Source: an uncultured Christensenellaceae bacterium
GTDB lineage: Bacteria; Bacillota; Clostridia; Christensenellales; Borkfalkiaceae
Reading direction: 5' to 3'
Assembly: GCA_910588685.1 (NCBI GenBank)
Contig: CAJUPX010000002.1
Location: forward strand, 71,612-135,611
DNA length: 64,000 bases
The notes below the pieces were generated by a model. That model was given only the letters and a program-made list of their open reading frames with translations. It did no database searches and was not told the DNA's origin. Positions 60,801 to 63,995 of this stretch are shown in pieces. The position numbers and the translations under genes are program-made. Within the stretch, counting starts at the first letter, position 1. Every line of letters starts with the position of its first letter.

Positions 60801-63596
60801 TGCAATATCGCCGTTAACGGTAAAATCCTGAACGTCGTTTACGTAGTAGTCGTCATAGCCCTCGGCTGCGTAAACGGCATTTACAATAAATTTGTTTTTA
60901 ACGTCGTCAAGACTGTCCCACGCGTGAATTACCGCGCCCTCTTTGAGGTTTACAACCAGTCTGTCGAGCTTGAACTCAACGCCGGGATGTTCGGGGTCGG
61001 TCGCAGTTGAATTGCCCTTAACCGTTACATTGAAAGAAGCGGTAAGCGAGCTGTCCTGCGAGTGAGTGACGGTTATCGTATAAACGCCGTCTTTTACAAA
61101 AGAAGTAGCAGCTCCGCCGTCGGAATCGGTAACGGACAAAGTATAACAGGGGTCGCCTGTAACCGCGGGCGCGCTTAAAAGAACGCCCTCCGTTCCGTCC
61201 GAATAGGTAACGCGGACGTTTAACAACGCTTTGAGTCTGTTAATAGCGGCGTTGAATTTTTCGCCCTCCTCCGCTTCGAATACTTCAACGGAGTCCTTGT
61301 TCGCCACGTCAATTTTGACTGCTTTATATTCGGTAACGTTGATTGTAAGCGGAGTATAGCTTACGCCCTCGCTCTTCACAATCGAAACGGTATGCACGCC
61401 TGCGGGAAGCTTTGCTGTTTCGTCGGTTACGGTTAATCTGTCAAGTACTATAGTATAATCGGTAACTATAACCGTACGGTTCTGTGTGTAATATTTTGTT
61501 ACGGTTATCGCATTTCTTAAATCGGCATAAGTAAGATTGCTGAAAAGCTCCGCGCCCTCGTTCAACTCAATGGTTATACCCGTAAGAGTTACCGGAGTTA
61601 CGTTAACGCTGACGGTCGTACTTATTTCACCGTATGTAAGCGTAATGGTAGCGCGGTTGTCGCTGCCTAACCCGTCCGAGAACGAGCCGCTCAGCACGTA
61701 GTTTACTATCTCGTTTACAGTACCGTCGCTGAGCGTGGCGGTAACGGTCATTCTGCCCTTTTCACGCAGTACTTCTATTGAATCGCTCGAATAATAAGTA
61801 TATCCTTCGGCAAGGGTTGCGCTGATACTTACAACGGATACAGGCTTAGACTGGGTTACGGAAACGTTTACGTTAACGGTACCCGATACGCCTTTATATA
61901 TTATGGTAAGCGTACGCGAGCCGTCGTCGTGCTCCACCCCCTCGGGCTTTGCAAGCGTACCCTTAATTTCGTAGTCGGTAACAACTTCGGGAGTGCCGTC
62001 GCTGTAATACGCGGTAACGGTCATAAACTGCCTGATGTCTTCAACAGGCGTGGTGGAATAGAATTTAGGAGCGTTAGCATTGATTGTAGCCGTAACTCTC
62101 GTAACCGATACGTCGGTAACTTTTACGGAAATCGTGCACGTTGCGCCGCCGTAATTAACGGTAATGTACGACGTACCCGCAACGAGCTTGCCCGAAAGCG
62201 TATACGCGTCATCCTCGAGCACTTCCTCAACGCCGTTGGAAAGGTGCGCGGTTACGTTAAGATAGCCTTTAAGCGTATCAAGGCTGCTGGTAGTGTAAAT
62301 TACGAAATTCTGCTGACCGCCGGCATAAGACGCGGTAATCGATTCCACGCTTACCGAAGAAGCGCCCATATAAACCTTGAATTTTGCCGTAAGTCCGTTG
62401 TAGTTTACCGTAACTTCCGCAAAACCGTTTTCTATTACGGATAAATCGCCGGTTAAGCTGTACTGGTCGGCGGGTATAGGATTGTCATAGTCCACTTCGC
62501 CGCTGTTGTACTCGGGATAAACCGAAAGCACGCTCTTTAAATCGTCAAGCGGGGTGGAAGCGTAATATTTATTGTCGCCCTGCGTAAATACGGGCTTGAT
62601 ACCGGTAACCTTGGACTGCGTAACGTTAACCGTAAATGTTGTGGATACGCCGTTATACGTTAAAGTAATTACCGAATTTCCGGCAACAAGCTTACCGGAA
62701 AGCGTATACGAAGCTTCGTATACCTGCTTTGTATTGCCGTCAGACGTTGTAACCATTACTTTTAAATACTGGTTTAAAACGCTGAGCGCATCGGAAGTAT
62801 AAATAAGGTTGGCGCCCTGGTTAAAATTAGGCTCTATGTTTGTGATGACTATAGGTTTTACGGGGTCTTCGTCGCTGCCGGAGCCCGTGGACTGAACGTT
62901 AACCTTAAAGGTACACGTAATTTTAGGGTCGTGCACGTACGTAACAGTGACCGTTGCTGTATGGTCGCTGTCAATGTCAGACAAATCGCCGGAAAGTCTG
63001 TAATCCGAGTTATCAAGAATTGTAGCTCCGTCCACACCGTCCGTGGAATATGCGTGTACGGTAAGGTTTTCGCGCAGATCGTCGAGAGGAGTTGTCGAAT
63101 ACACGGTTACCGAATTGCCCGCGTACTGAGCGCTTATGCTCGTAACGCCGGCAGGCAATACCGTAATATATATATTTTTGCTGAAACCGTGGGAGGAAAT
63201 GGTAAGTACGCAGTTACCTACTTTCAGAGTACCCGTAATGGTGTAGTCGTTGGTAGGGATGGGCGTTGAAGAGCCCTCCTCGTAATACCATACTTTAATA
63301 TAACCTCTCAAATCTTCGAGATCTGTATTTGGATATACGGCGAGCGAGGCGCTTACGTCTACTATAAGTCCGTCTGAAACCGCGCGCGGCGTATACGAAT
63401 CCACATTCTGCCCGGTTCCGTATTCCGTTGTAGCCGAGGCAAGATTTGATAAATCGCCTTTACCCTTGACGCCGCCTATAGCAAAGGCAAACGAACAAGC
63501 CATCGTAAAAGAAAGCAGTCCGAGAGCTACAGCAACGCTCCCGCGCTTCTTCTTTGCGTTGGTTTCATTAACGATTTTTTTGGTTCTTTTATTCAT
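33840..63596 (-). CDS. Giant surface protein, about 110 tandem Ig-like domains, C-terminal membrane anchor
   Basis: 9,918 codons without interruption. ATG 63596 has AGGAG eight bases upstream. A long basic n-region (NKRTKK...KKKR) and a hydrophobic core lead to a cleavage near A39 (SFAFA). From about residue 66 to 9848, I count about 110 repeats averaging 89 residues. The shared pattern is IxAxFxQG-xKIYxxTPLDDL followed by LTVTAxYxDGT, xVxxYxLSG, ITVxYxGKTATFxVxV. This matches the bacterial Ig-like group 3 (Big_3) fold. Residues 9849-9864 are a Gly/Asn hinge, 9865-9888 a membrane helix, and 9889-9918 a cytoplasmic tail ending DDDGFGDNV. There is no LPXTG. Cys is rare. A fibre of this many Ig domains could span several hundred nm; adhesion or a surface layer role is inference. 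No enzymatic domain was seen. Confidence 0.93.
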   Translation of the reverse strand: MNKRTKKIVNETNAKKKRGSVAVALGLLSFTMACSFAFAIGGVKGKGDLSNLASATTEYGTGQNVDSYTPRAVSDGLIVDVSASLAVYPNTDLEDLRGYIKVWYYEEGSSTPIPTNDYTITGTLKVGNCVLTISSHGFSKNIYITVLPAGVTSISAQYAGNSVTVYSTTPLDDLRENLTVHAYSTDGVDGATILDNSDYRLSGDLSDIDSDHTATVTVTYVHDPKITCTFKVNVQSTGSGSDEDPVKPIVITNIEPNFNQGANLIYTSDALSVLNQYLKVMVTTSDGNTKQVYEASYTLSGKLVAGNSVITLTYNGVSTTFTVNVTQSKVTGIKPVFTQGDNKYYASTPLDDLKSVLSVYPEYNSGEVDYDNPIPADQYSLTGDLSVIENGFAEVTVNYNGLTAKFKVYMGASSVSVESITASYAGGQQNFVIYTTSSLDTLKGYLNVTAHLSNGVEEVLEDDAYTLSGKLVAGTSYITVNYGGATCTISVKVTDVSVTRVTATINANAPKFYSTTPVEDIRQFMTVTAYYSDGTPEVVTDYEIKGTLAKPEGVEHDDGSRTLTIIYKGVSGTVNVNVSVTQSKPVSVVSISATLAEGYTYYSSDSIEVLREKGRMTVTATLSDGTVNEIVNYVLSGSFSDGLGSDNRATITLTYGEISTTVSVNVTPVTLTGITIELNEGAELFSNLTYADLRNAITVTKYYTQNRTVIVTDYTIVLDRLTVTDETAKLPAGVHTVSIVKSEGVSYTPLTINVTEYKAVKIDVANKDSVEVFEAEEGEKFNAAINRLKALLNVRVTYSDGTEGVLLSAPAVTGDPCYTLSVTDSDGGAATSFVKDGVYTITVTHSQDSSLTASFNVTVKGNSTATDPEHPGVEFKLDRLVVNLKEGAVIHAWDSLDDVKNKFIVNAVYAAEGYDDYYVNDVQDFTVNGDIANPKLMPNGEIGTEITVFYKEASFTMFVAVEEKKVSRLEVSGLNDMQQAGIKIYGNTSPELLRNYLTVTVHYNDGTQKTLGRDEYGIGGTFSSVNADKQATITISYIEHGETYREYIHIAVTTTGDQEVTLLRLEVTFASGDASNPTVIYTSNTLDDLRNYLTVIAVNSDGTTNIVTGYTISGTLNKGQSWLTVNYGGLSQAFEVTVTEVKFDHINVGFIKSGNIYGVTPLDDLKGMLSVVAVNNDGSTYEVSAEDYQLTGTLDSISNTITVHYNGATATFEVTVETAVDPSNPGKPVIVKLVSISAEVNQGSKKIYTTTPIEELAGILTVRATTEYTYPGSDEKKTEETVVTDYKLSGELTVGTSLITVYYNGKTASFKVTVSDASLTGLVATFNQGGTKIYTSTPLDDLRNLLVVTLNYADGTSAQTNEYKISGSLSKLENGYATLSITYNYDADIYSTIRVKVETDGDPENPKPVVLTGISVDETNPVNPEKVIYPGTSLESLKGLITVRAHFSTDAAGDKGTIITDYTLSGELVAGTSVITVTYNGKTTTFEVFVTAVAPASISATINQGYSKVYSSTPLSDLKKFITVNVVNNDGSSATVTDYILSTATGDLSDVHNGYATVTVTYGSLDPVEVEVKIEMYTPAPTPEEPNPEPLPVSIVSLTAEIATDAAGNPVPYNLYPSSTYEDVKGVIKVTALRSDNVSEVITDYTITGAIEIGTSRLTVHYGGKSATFSVDVKSVDIASVSAVYTQNVKVYATSSVESLKDSLVVTVIYTDGTTETVSADRYTLTGYLAQLDSDGYATITVNYDNFKSEFKVKVESTPGTNPGDPANPLTITNLKVDFAQDTDSSIKIYPNTTLDQLRAYITVTVVRSDGSQEVTNAYSLSGTLSVGKSQITVTYNNRTAAFMANVSAREVDYIQATYKQPGKVFVNTPLLDLKNGLTVTAFYKDGSKEVVTDYSLSGDLSKSQSVTVTYQGKTATFEVVLESSSVEPGDPVTVTELTVNYEQRFNIYPAHSLDYIYTAGNLTVTAYLSNGTSEALRSQAYTLTCTDEEGNAVTDKFGKAGTYTFTVSYCGFSETFTVTVTENSTPDPDNPDKPVTLLSVTADLDGETLYDYNTVKDLKEHLTVTAIYVDGTFLVLGADDYTLSESDETVLTDGMQITVFYEGLEATVEVEVTANVVEDFSLNLGGTEDNPLILASGTTFETLRSWIVVTELYTDGTEKTWTYGTDNRYEIICDPDPSNEGGVLILADVFEIRVKNLDNSALIKVFHVSIPKEITIPGVNDDKPVTVTGVVLKEVTYTLKESISVFEGEDVSEIYDNLVVSATYKYSYTYTPDGATEAVTGEYEKTETVEGFTVDYGAALKDGALVAGDYSFPVSYNGVEATQKLNVSVLKVAALAITDGDIAFSQGVTKIYANTDVNTLKHLFTITVRYNNGTTRVLEENEYEITAHDFSNAIGSMTVTVTSDEVGVSGSKTVSVNVEVSEETPVTLVGITAVYTPGSEAVYPSTNIETLRGNLKVYAHLSNEPAGSEGTQVTEYTLSGTLSVGTPRITVTYQGKTDYFFVTVSEVGLAQGNELTVSFEQGYNKIYAATPLSELKSMLTVKANLADGTSFEVAANEYVLDGDLSETTDGYATVTVKYTSAKYGSAQATFAVKVEIVNQPKVLDYLTVQPTATATIYSDMTVEEIVAASALNVVAHFTDGTTENVAIESCTLSEMSEIVGGRASITLTYLGKSAVYSFNVTVVTAQSVTAVFTDDPQPTVYANTPVNDIKSLITVTMTDSRGNEHVLEADEYTLSGSLATVTDGKATLTVALVSDKDVKCNLQVAIYANPENPEVPVTLTGISASYAQGTTKIYTGISLEQLLVNIGDDITVNAQFSDGTNSDVKGYTVTCDEIGEDGKFATAGEYTLNVYYNGKTASFNITVEDAAVLSITAEIKDGAQIFINTPEAVLKQQLIVTVSYVDGRTPVVLTPDADFKAEIKVNELNSKKATITVTYEGKSCTTAEFNLATVPTDPSNPIGKELNSISASYTANTGAEFYTANTKEYVLENGTLTVTAYYNDGSEAAVEATLYTVDGDLTNPVGGKATLTVTYLGKTATFTVDVKTTVELPDGGGEVPAEEFELEATFDGATLYANATLDEIKEHITVNAVYKHDGSTVKTVSVAADDFTIADANIIAGVNTLTVNALNKTTTVDVIIANAIVSNIKVNLSTVKVLKGAANNTVLDNLVVTALLSDGTEQVITAGNYTLTCDKEGYESGFAEAGNYVFTVEYNGKTANFTVNVIDNSGTITVPGDGDPSNPTPTPGGDTEIDMSKVESITLDSIKVHYDQKGALYEIDGLDKFKSNGTLSVYGAYTYNFNDGTPAAHTLEAVDEADYTLELAGTTLKDGVVVSHNGKIATVTPTITDKAVVPPETDPDNPNHNPDPDNPTKYGITAVFADGKTYITLPANTTLEQIKALLTVKLYFNNGEEEVTEDYTLSIAGGATSLTVGNNTILVTYNGNENVYVSITVTVDKVTEDLPAKVESISVSYVGSVAIYDSYTLDDVKASGALSVIATLRVDGTDVTYTKAITDYILTADGYLKEDGTLKSGTVTFTVSYVGDDKTVDVVVIARVVSGIEVTNNQTANDKIYGNTPLDDVKKLITVIPVYNDGTRGEALAADGYTLTGELTNEHSMLTVTYTVEGKVFTQTVIIDVDFSDEPIVVEIVSLTAKLIDGAGVVYEGDSLDSLKGKLEVEVKRNDGTTDIVSDYTLSGTLTVGTCTVTVNYGGKSTYVTVEVQAVRVVSISAQYTPTDVVYGNTPLDDLRSSLVVTAYYNNNTTKVLDSNSYSLSLEGDLTKLENGFATIKVKYNVDPYIPETTFRVFVSTLPGYPDTAIEIVNITAEYEQTGAVYVTSDIEDLKPNLTVTATYNYNGDDGNPASERVYTYTLTGELKVGVSVITVTYNGKSATFKVSVSELEVTGISANYAKKTNVYGNTPLDELKSNLTVTATYADGKSAEVTEYSLSGNLSDIDKNGMATITVTYKGFTTTFKVQVETQPDPENPGDKLPVLLSGIEASIAKNNGQEVDYTLYATSSLDELRSFIEVYAKYTDGTSSPLENYELSGVLEAGKISSIKVTYNGFVASVEVRVSEAALTGITANFNQGYTKVYASTAPASLSKLLTVTAYYSDKTYKVVTDYSITGSLDVTVNGYATMYVQYGGLEPVPFKVKVEMQDSTPQVLDHIAVVNYTPVTLYPAYDVDRVKEGLEVWAYYTDGTSRALAADEYQLIGNLANTANGQTSVTVYYLGATTSLTVTVITSSQAVTAFTANYDGTVIYTSAPGSYNLDDLKEHLTVSITYGTEEPIQLAADKYTLTGTLAQGKNTITVNFSGKTATFEVTVEEVKFNGSIATDNDSIKVSFGTTLGNIKDRVIVYAVNNDGTRSIIKDNLTFTCAGLTDASVFEKDTVYTVVITYTLDGVEYTCNLTVEVLTVPGEPITVTSITANYVQGTAVKIYPDSPVNDVLKAGTLTVNATLSNGNTETNVEGYVLSGSFKDGGNTVTVSYGGAITTFTVTVTTEYTDDDGTDKPLEIASVNVVLKDGYKFYATDSKEVLKNYLTVSVVYNSGDEVEVEDYTYSVAAAADGEFTVTVNYDGNTGTVNGTYATKEFTGITLNVAGTANNPLLIDSTKYSDGDLDTYIKSITKVTAHYDDGSSEDVTATAIITVGTPSTVDNGSLVQITVTYNGGSAEFYALVPTQITVDPTPDNPNPSPEEVDRVELTGITVTGTQTVELGAGATLAAVEHYISEGYITLEVKAVYDAYKNNVKVGTHTKVVNGYELALSGDKLTVTFMGETGEFELKIAQPDSGKPGETPEVENVVGISAKWSDSAPAEFYATVTADELKNYIEVTAYMSNGTERKLGDGEYALVLNVADGKLAVTIYVNDLTANLQTGITAKPSEPLTLKGISVELDGSKHVYVGGTAEDLRALLTVTLTYSNGTTEVVEDYVIKAADGSMLPATFTEGELSFKVVSANGEKTSEVLTVDVLDVEKLEITGIRASFVQDGKVYGNTPLKDLSTLTVYATYSDGVERVLEPDEYTFEGTLNAAVSVITVVVTQGDDEFRDSFTVTVEMTTDVPVSITNLEAKIVDNKTSIYTTSKLEDVRGIITVTAYLSNGESIDVSDYEISGELVAGTSVITVTYGGLSASVAIDVKDANIVAIYAEFSQVGDIYANTSLDELRSGLTVTAALSGNSTRVLDSHEYTLSGDLTQLTNGVAEVTVTLNIDNSKQATFNVSVVTGLTDPDNPAPPIIPVSLNSINAVFSQGEDKIYTSTSIDDLRAYLTVTANMSNGESKEVDNYVIQGSLNVGTSVLTVSYSGKTATFEVVVSEVALQPVPDPDNPEAPDSAITVLFIQGSTKIYASTPLDDLRQLLTVTAHFNDGSTAVVTDYQLSGDITDVVTVTYQGHTATFTVKIDEEVVIDSVNAEVKGTTAIYPTSKLDDVRNVLVVTVNYRNNITGEVTSSETLDYTLSGTLSAGTSWLTVSYNGISTTVAVKVLAVEISRIDVKFAQSGKVYESTHLSDLKSMFKVTAVYTDGSTEAIENFTLSGKLEAGKTCTLTLTYNNTTVGEYAVYVEAVKIVSVTAQLNQTENDKVYEGDTLDSIRRLIIVTVAYSNGVEEQISGYSLEGEIVAGVSHLTVTYGGMSDTVAVTVGKVELESLSVIFTQGSTKIYAETPLDDLKPMLDVVAVYNNGNRVTLKADEYLLTRDASDLETVTVVYGGKTQAFEISIEKASTGDPDNPDVPVAITGITAEFNQQGIIYAGSSLDLLRGYLKVTAHFSGAADEVVTGYTLSGELKDSVSIITVSYNGKTANISVNVTGITVDEITANFNQTAKVYSTTGLSALRNMLVVTVRYTDGSISATEDYTLSGDLSSLDKNGYATVTVKAIGSDKTAAFKVYVESTPAQNPDEPAVPVVIDRITVDVAEDIITLYPSMSIEVLRGYITVKAYVNGGEGTVVNDYTLTGTLNVESPTTNITVHYQGKEASFTVNVVPATLTGIVADFNQSYNKVYTSTNLLDLKDMLVVTAKYDDGTERILEAGEYGLTGSLASPVNGVAEITVSYGGKEDKFNVTVETAVILTSITAELAESLPTFYAGTDIEALRGYITVKAFYNNNTAAAGEIITKYSLTAGKLIAGNNTIEVSYNGQTAILNVTAEKVTVTGISAVFTQNRDVYESTALEDLKDMLVVTVNYNDGTTSVLSAEDYGLEKDAAKDNTIIVTYRTFTDTFTVSYAQLPLQPVSITSVKVAATVAGGTVIYPTTSSDDFKQLLENGSITLDITVNYSDGSKEENVTEYTFVNYENGFATISVYGFETKFAVKAEEDTVTSITAEWTDGEVPTVYVNTDVGFLKNLITVKATLKSGATVEVTDFNLTGNLLTAVSGTATLTVTYQGNTATLTVNVNNTPVEPDPDNPVLVELLGITASYTANAGAEFYTANTKDYVLENGTLTVTAYYNDGSINENITGYEVSGDLIKTVNGKATLTVTYLGKTATFTVDVKTTVELPDGGGEVPAEEFELEATFDGATLYANATLDEIKEHITVNAVYKHDGSTVKTVSVAADDFTIADANIIAGVNTLTVNALNKTTTVDVIIANAIVSNIKVNLSTVKVLKGAKLEDITSLKVTALYTDGTEKILESGDYTLSCGGDYTADNGFVSGSYTVTVTLNADVTKTATFTATVIITGTGGDGSEVIPIIPDTDPENPDPTPGTGEDIKVEDVESVVFKGIKASYEQTKDLYDTNTIDDVKSAGTLKVYAVYTYTFKAEVGREPLDTLDVLTDGDYTLALAGEKLADGAEVSYNGATAVIELNVKEADFNVDIDAPGDHEPDPVNPENNKYGITAVFTDSGKATLELSSLGYSIEDLRALLTVKVYYNDGNSDGVVVDDYALEGVIDGAVNKIKVSYSNGKDTVYVYITVTVKEAEQAVPVLESITVNATVAEGVVFTTDTTIDGINSLIANGKITLDITANYNYGTEKVTEGYTLSGDVRLGTSVITVTYMGCTDTFEITVLDKDDPAVNVEIVKVELKTDLEEVYANVTDADIKALSTVTVYYSDGTSEVITDYTLALTNGENTLSAVATVNGIDSNAVVLKVKTQNVDGDDKPVTVTVTAALNDGAKLYEGSAVTEDDVKALLNVTVTETCDGVDTAVVSPNYSVVIPEGMIDENGKLVAGAYTLNVVYNGKVATVDVTVEKREIVTPPEGTTLPEPDEGDDVIADGKNGYYVALKKDSKIYSNSSLDYVKTLLVVKVYYKDGSDWTVLTADDYELSGSLLNLDEDGKATLSVIIGGSAVATITVPVENAPVQGAVIESIHAELAQNVTVYTSTSLDELARYLTVTATYTNKTVEEVTGYTLSGTLSAGTSQITVKYNGFEYVIEIPVLAVELDSITVAYEQNSRVYGTTPIDSLKNDMVVTAYYNDGTSKIVTDYILSGNLADIDKNTGYVTVEVIYGGISAYINVLVETVTDPDTGDKVLVTVKGIEAIFTQGSAVIYTNTGLETLRNLLKVVATFNENGSERTEEVSDYTLSGELVAGKSIIAVNYNGAVAQFEVNVTGKSFANLRVDFAKGSAKIYKSTPLAELKNYLTVIAEYDDGSSETVTVYDLTGVYSADGTLLTVTVTYDDGTAHTATFTVQLETVMNPSGDVEAADFTGITAVYKEEGHTVYEGDDLETLKGYLTVTAHFNNAPDTEVSGYTLHGTLEEGVSVITVKYGGLTDTVRVPVTAPGLIPDEGDVEGAGLTVTFSQGNTKIYSTTGLETLRSMIKVVAHYTNGVDEVVTDYTLSGNLSAVDSNGYATVTVTYKNVSKTIKVLIELEKDPVTGEPVEPVKPVEITDLVADFRQNGTVIYAGASLDTLKGYLTVTAELSDGNKIKVTDYELSGELLAGTATVTVNYGGRTAKFTVNVTANEVVAITASINRTSKVYSVTPFDALRPMLTVKVTYADGTEAETQDYVITGDLSVLDENGFATINILYSGDYNLTPAIVKVLVEHETVVDPDTGETVVKPVVITSIKATLADNVPKFYTSTELKELRGYLKVEAFFGSDTEGTVVSDYELIGKLMVGKSVITVQYNGVTDTFEVEVSAVAVSSITAIYDAGYSKVYASKPVNELADGLTVTAYYTDGSSAYITDYTLSGDLSDLDANGYATVTVTLVTDADISAKFLVKVEVETDENGKPVIDPETGKPVPATLTKITAEIKEGYKIYETSSLDELRSYLTVLAFVGEDKNGTEIADYTLSGTLHAGVSVITASYNGKTADFEVTVIDNSLVGIKAAYAPSGKVYGTMPLNGLKNCLTVTAIYADGTETVLGADDYTLSGILTAGTASEITVTYLKQTAVFFVNVEAEALERIETVITDANAVIYTSSTLDDIRNIIEVKAYTQSAANGEVITDYELTGEIKEGISWLTVSYNGLTDTFSVNVQKVEFVSAEISFRPDSEIYQSTPLNSLKDMLEVKATFSDGSVRVLDADEYTLSGKLEQGKNCEISVLYNGKVVASFQATVSDKLITGIKVTFNQDGAEFYPSNELSDLVSKLTVIAMFDDGTEKAVSPDDYTLTGTLTQGNCTIYVAYNGLQASFNVYVTGLQATALKVDFKQNAHKVYSTTDVNDLRELLTVTAYYNDGTSGEVTDYALDADLTTLDKNGNATAYVTYGGLDPVSFSVYVESRTDEDGNVVPVTIISLTAELNLPEGTAVYAGDDIETLRKYLTVTATYDDGSDPAVVSEYSLEGTLNAGDNILTAVYNGKRANFKVTAVSRNVTGISVQVVGNMKIYLNTPIELLAGIIEVTEFYADGSSSITTDYTLTGDLAAGNVITVTSNKDNSITATFTVTVETVKDPETGDNVPATLEKITAEFKYLTDTEGNELPVYTTDLDGLKAMLTVKAYVTGDETGTVLAADEYTLTGDLIPGLNDVVVEYQGKTAVFSVRITGAKVVSVSVERTAYNSVYPSSTVNELKGMIAVTAYLSDGTTRILNTNEYDLRTKTGGSYDSILNLVKGAACDIYVVYTAGGAEYEQIVPAVSFSVQVENYTVENILVEFAKDSNGFLDYTVYETTDLDTLRNQIVVTALFSSYTDSDGTLISPEPAVVGNYEIAVQGGALKLGDNLLMITYAGKYGEVKVKVVEPAVTGITAEIDGSVKIYAGSTLDDVKAHLTVTATLADGTERNITDYSLQLVNGTELVTGANRILVKDTASGYECYITVIVEAATFKGIVVETPEAGVNVYEYATEDDIKSQITVYAEMTDGQRELLANGDYTLVFDLATSDDVTVKYNGASETFKVNITKNSVVRIAAVFSPTGKIFEGSTKAEIESYLKIAAYYSDGTFKVIKAADCNITFTKPVAGQDCTITVEYEGQSCEVVVTVESVSPDSLTVKLDTVPVVYEDSITLEYFRQYLTVKANYGTDSVEVAGYVLTAADGALNEDGTLKSGTHVIYVNYGGRKEPVTVTIESVTVTGLTAEYQQKTIYSDEISGLTLDEIVAKFGQLTLTTTCSNGTNGTLSISDVKLQLINDSITGSGTYTITVTYLADQNITAQFTLEVTERYARSITVADFKPTETIYSSTDVQDLLKYFTVVIHYNDGTASEPISLATDSTGFAISGDLSIAENGGKPVITLTYATTLNGQTVNVPVTFDDFEVTPVAPESFTVEFDADGAGEIFDNQSLDDYLGYITATLIYNDGSRQNIAIEDCTVSGDFSKAGTATVTVTYTLDGVEYTASFDVNVTALTSQLKVVVDGEIEIYDGDDINGIKNKLTVTLEYNNGEVVNIAANDYTLTLNGSTVTVTLNSDTSKTATFNITVNTIVLESITVTYQPADGTVITGTTPLATIKSMLTVTAHYSDGSTKVLTADEYDLVPPTGDLSAGGNYTYTVNYEGKSATQIIYIAPATTPGNNDENKGGGVPGWLIGVLIGLAALVILVVVVLLVVLKKLKATTNNTTVNETTIIYQGDDDGFGDNV
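43827..44232 (-). repeat. 406-bp internal duplicate, copy 1
   Basis: Identical by eye, base for base, to 54123-54528 (offset 10,296 bp, exactly 3,432 codons). Encodes parts of three Ig-like units, including EEFELEATFDGATLYANATL and VSNIKVNLSTVKVLKGA. Sequence to the right (44290-44400) is still close to its partner with scattered differences. Confidence 0.9.
54123..54528 (-). repeat. 406-bp internal duplicate, copy 2
   Basis: Partner of 43827-44232. The units on both sides (KYGITAVF..., VESIxxxxI..., ASYTANxGAEFYTANTK) occur in the same order at both places but have diverged, so the identical core is younger than the surrounding block duplication. Confidence 0.9.
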
Positions 63597-63705
63597 AGTT
63601 TCTACTCCTAATTAGCATCTGCTTCGATGGTTGTCTATGATATGTTGTTATAACTTTTGTAAAAAAGGGCATAGTGAGAGAATGTGACACTACTATCCAT
63701 TCATC

Positions 63706-63735
63706 ATTATACACTCATAAAAATTAAATTTCAAG
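63706..63735 (-). promoter_or_regulatory. Promoter of the giant gene
   Basis: TTGAAA (63735-63730), 18-nt spacer, TATAAT (63711-63706). Leader of about 100 nt to the AGGAG at 63609-63605 and ATG 63596. Confidence 0.8.
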
Positions 63736-63965
63736 AACAAATCACCTGATTTTAAGAAAAAATAAAAAATTTTTTATGTAATATTTGTAAATTCTGTTAA
63801 CAGCTGCTTTTTTACACAATTTTTACACGGTTTTAAATTAATTTTGCATAAAATTAAAAAATCCCGTTAAACGCATCTATCAGTCCGCGAAATACACGCC
63901 GGGACTTATAACATAATATATTTATTCAAAAATATTATAAATTCGTCAATCATTGCCCCAAACAC
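63736..63965. other. A+T-rich intergenic stretch, no gene seen
   Basis: About 230 bases with no credible frame, ribosome site or hairpin on either strand. It separates the giant gene's promoter from the terminator of the gene beyond the right edge. Confidence 0.6.
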
Positions 63966-63995
63966 AAAAAAAGAGCAGTTTAGAAACTGCTCTTT
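63966..63995 (-). terminator. Terminator of a gene beyond the right edge
   Basis: AGAGCAGTTT/AAACTGCTCT stem (63972-63981, 63984-63993) followed on the minus strand by seven T. It isolates the giant gene from its upstream neighbour. Confidence 0.8.

Larger units (their letters stand above)
34055..63400 (-). repeat. Tandem Ig-like repeat array in A-B two-domain modules
   Basis: Coding repeat of about 265 nt per domain. Over most of the array two kinds alternate. A units carry GxLxxGTSxITVxYNGKTA; B units carry SGDLSxLDxNGYATVTVxY and end in a VE followed by a Pro/Asp/Asn linker such as DPENPGDKLPV or DPDTGETVVKPV. The dimer period is about 175-185 residues. The alternation is less regular in two blocks near 53.0-55.3 kb and 42.3-45.0 kb. 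Confidence 0.85.

Noticed and set aside
34055..63400. Regularly spaced near-identical motifs as a CRISPR-like or satellite array
   Set aside because: The period of about 265 nt, the continuous reading frame and the degenerate third positions show coding protein repeats.
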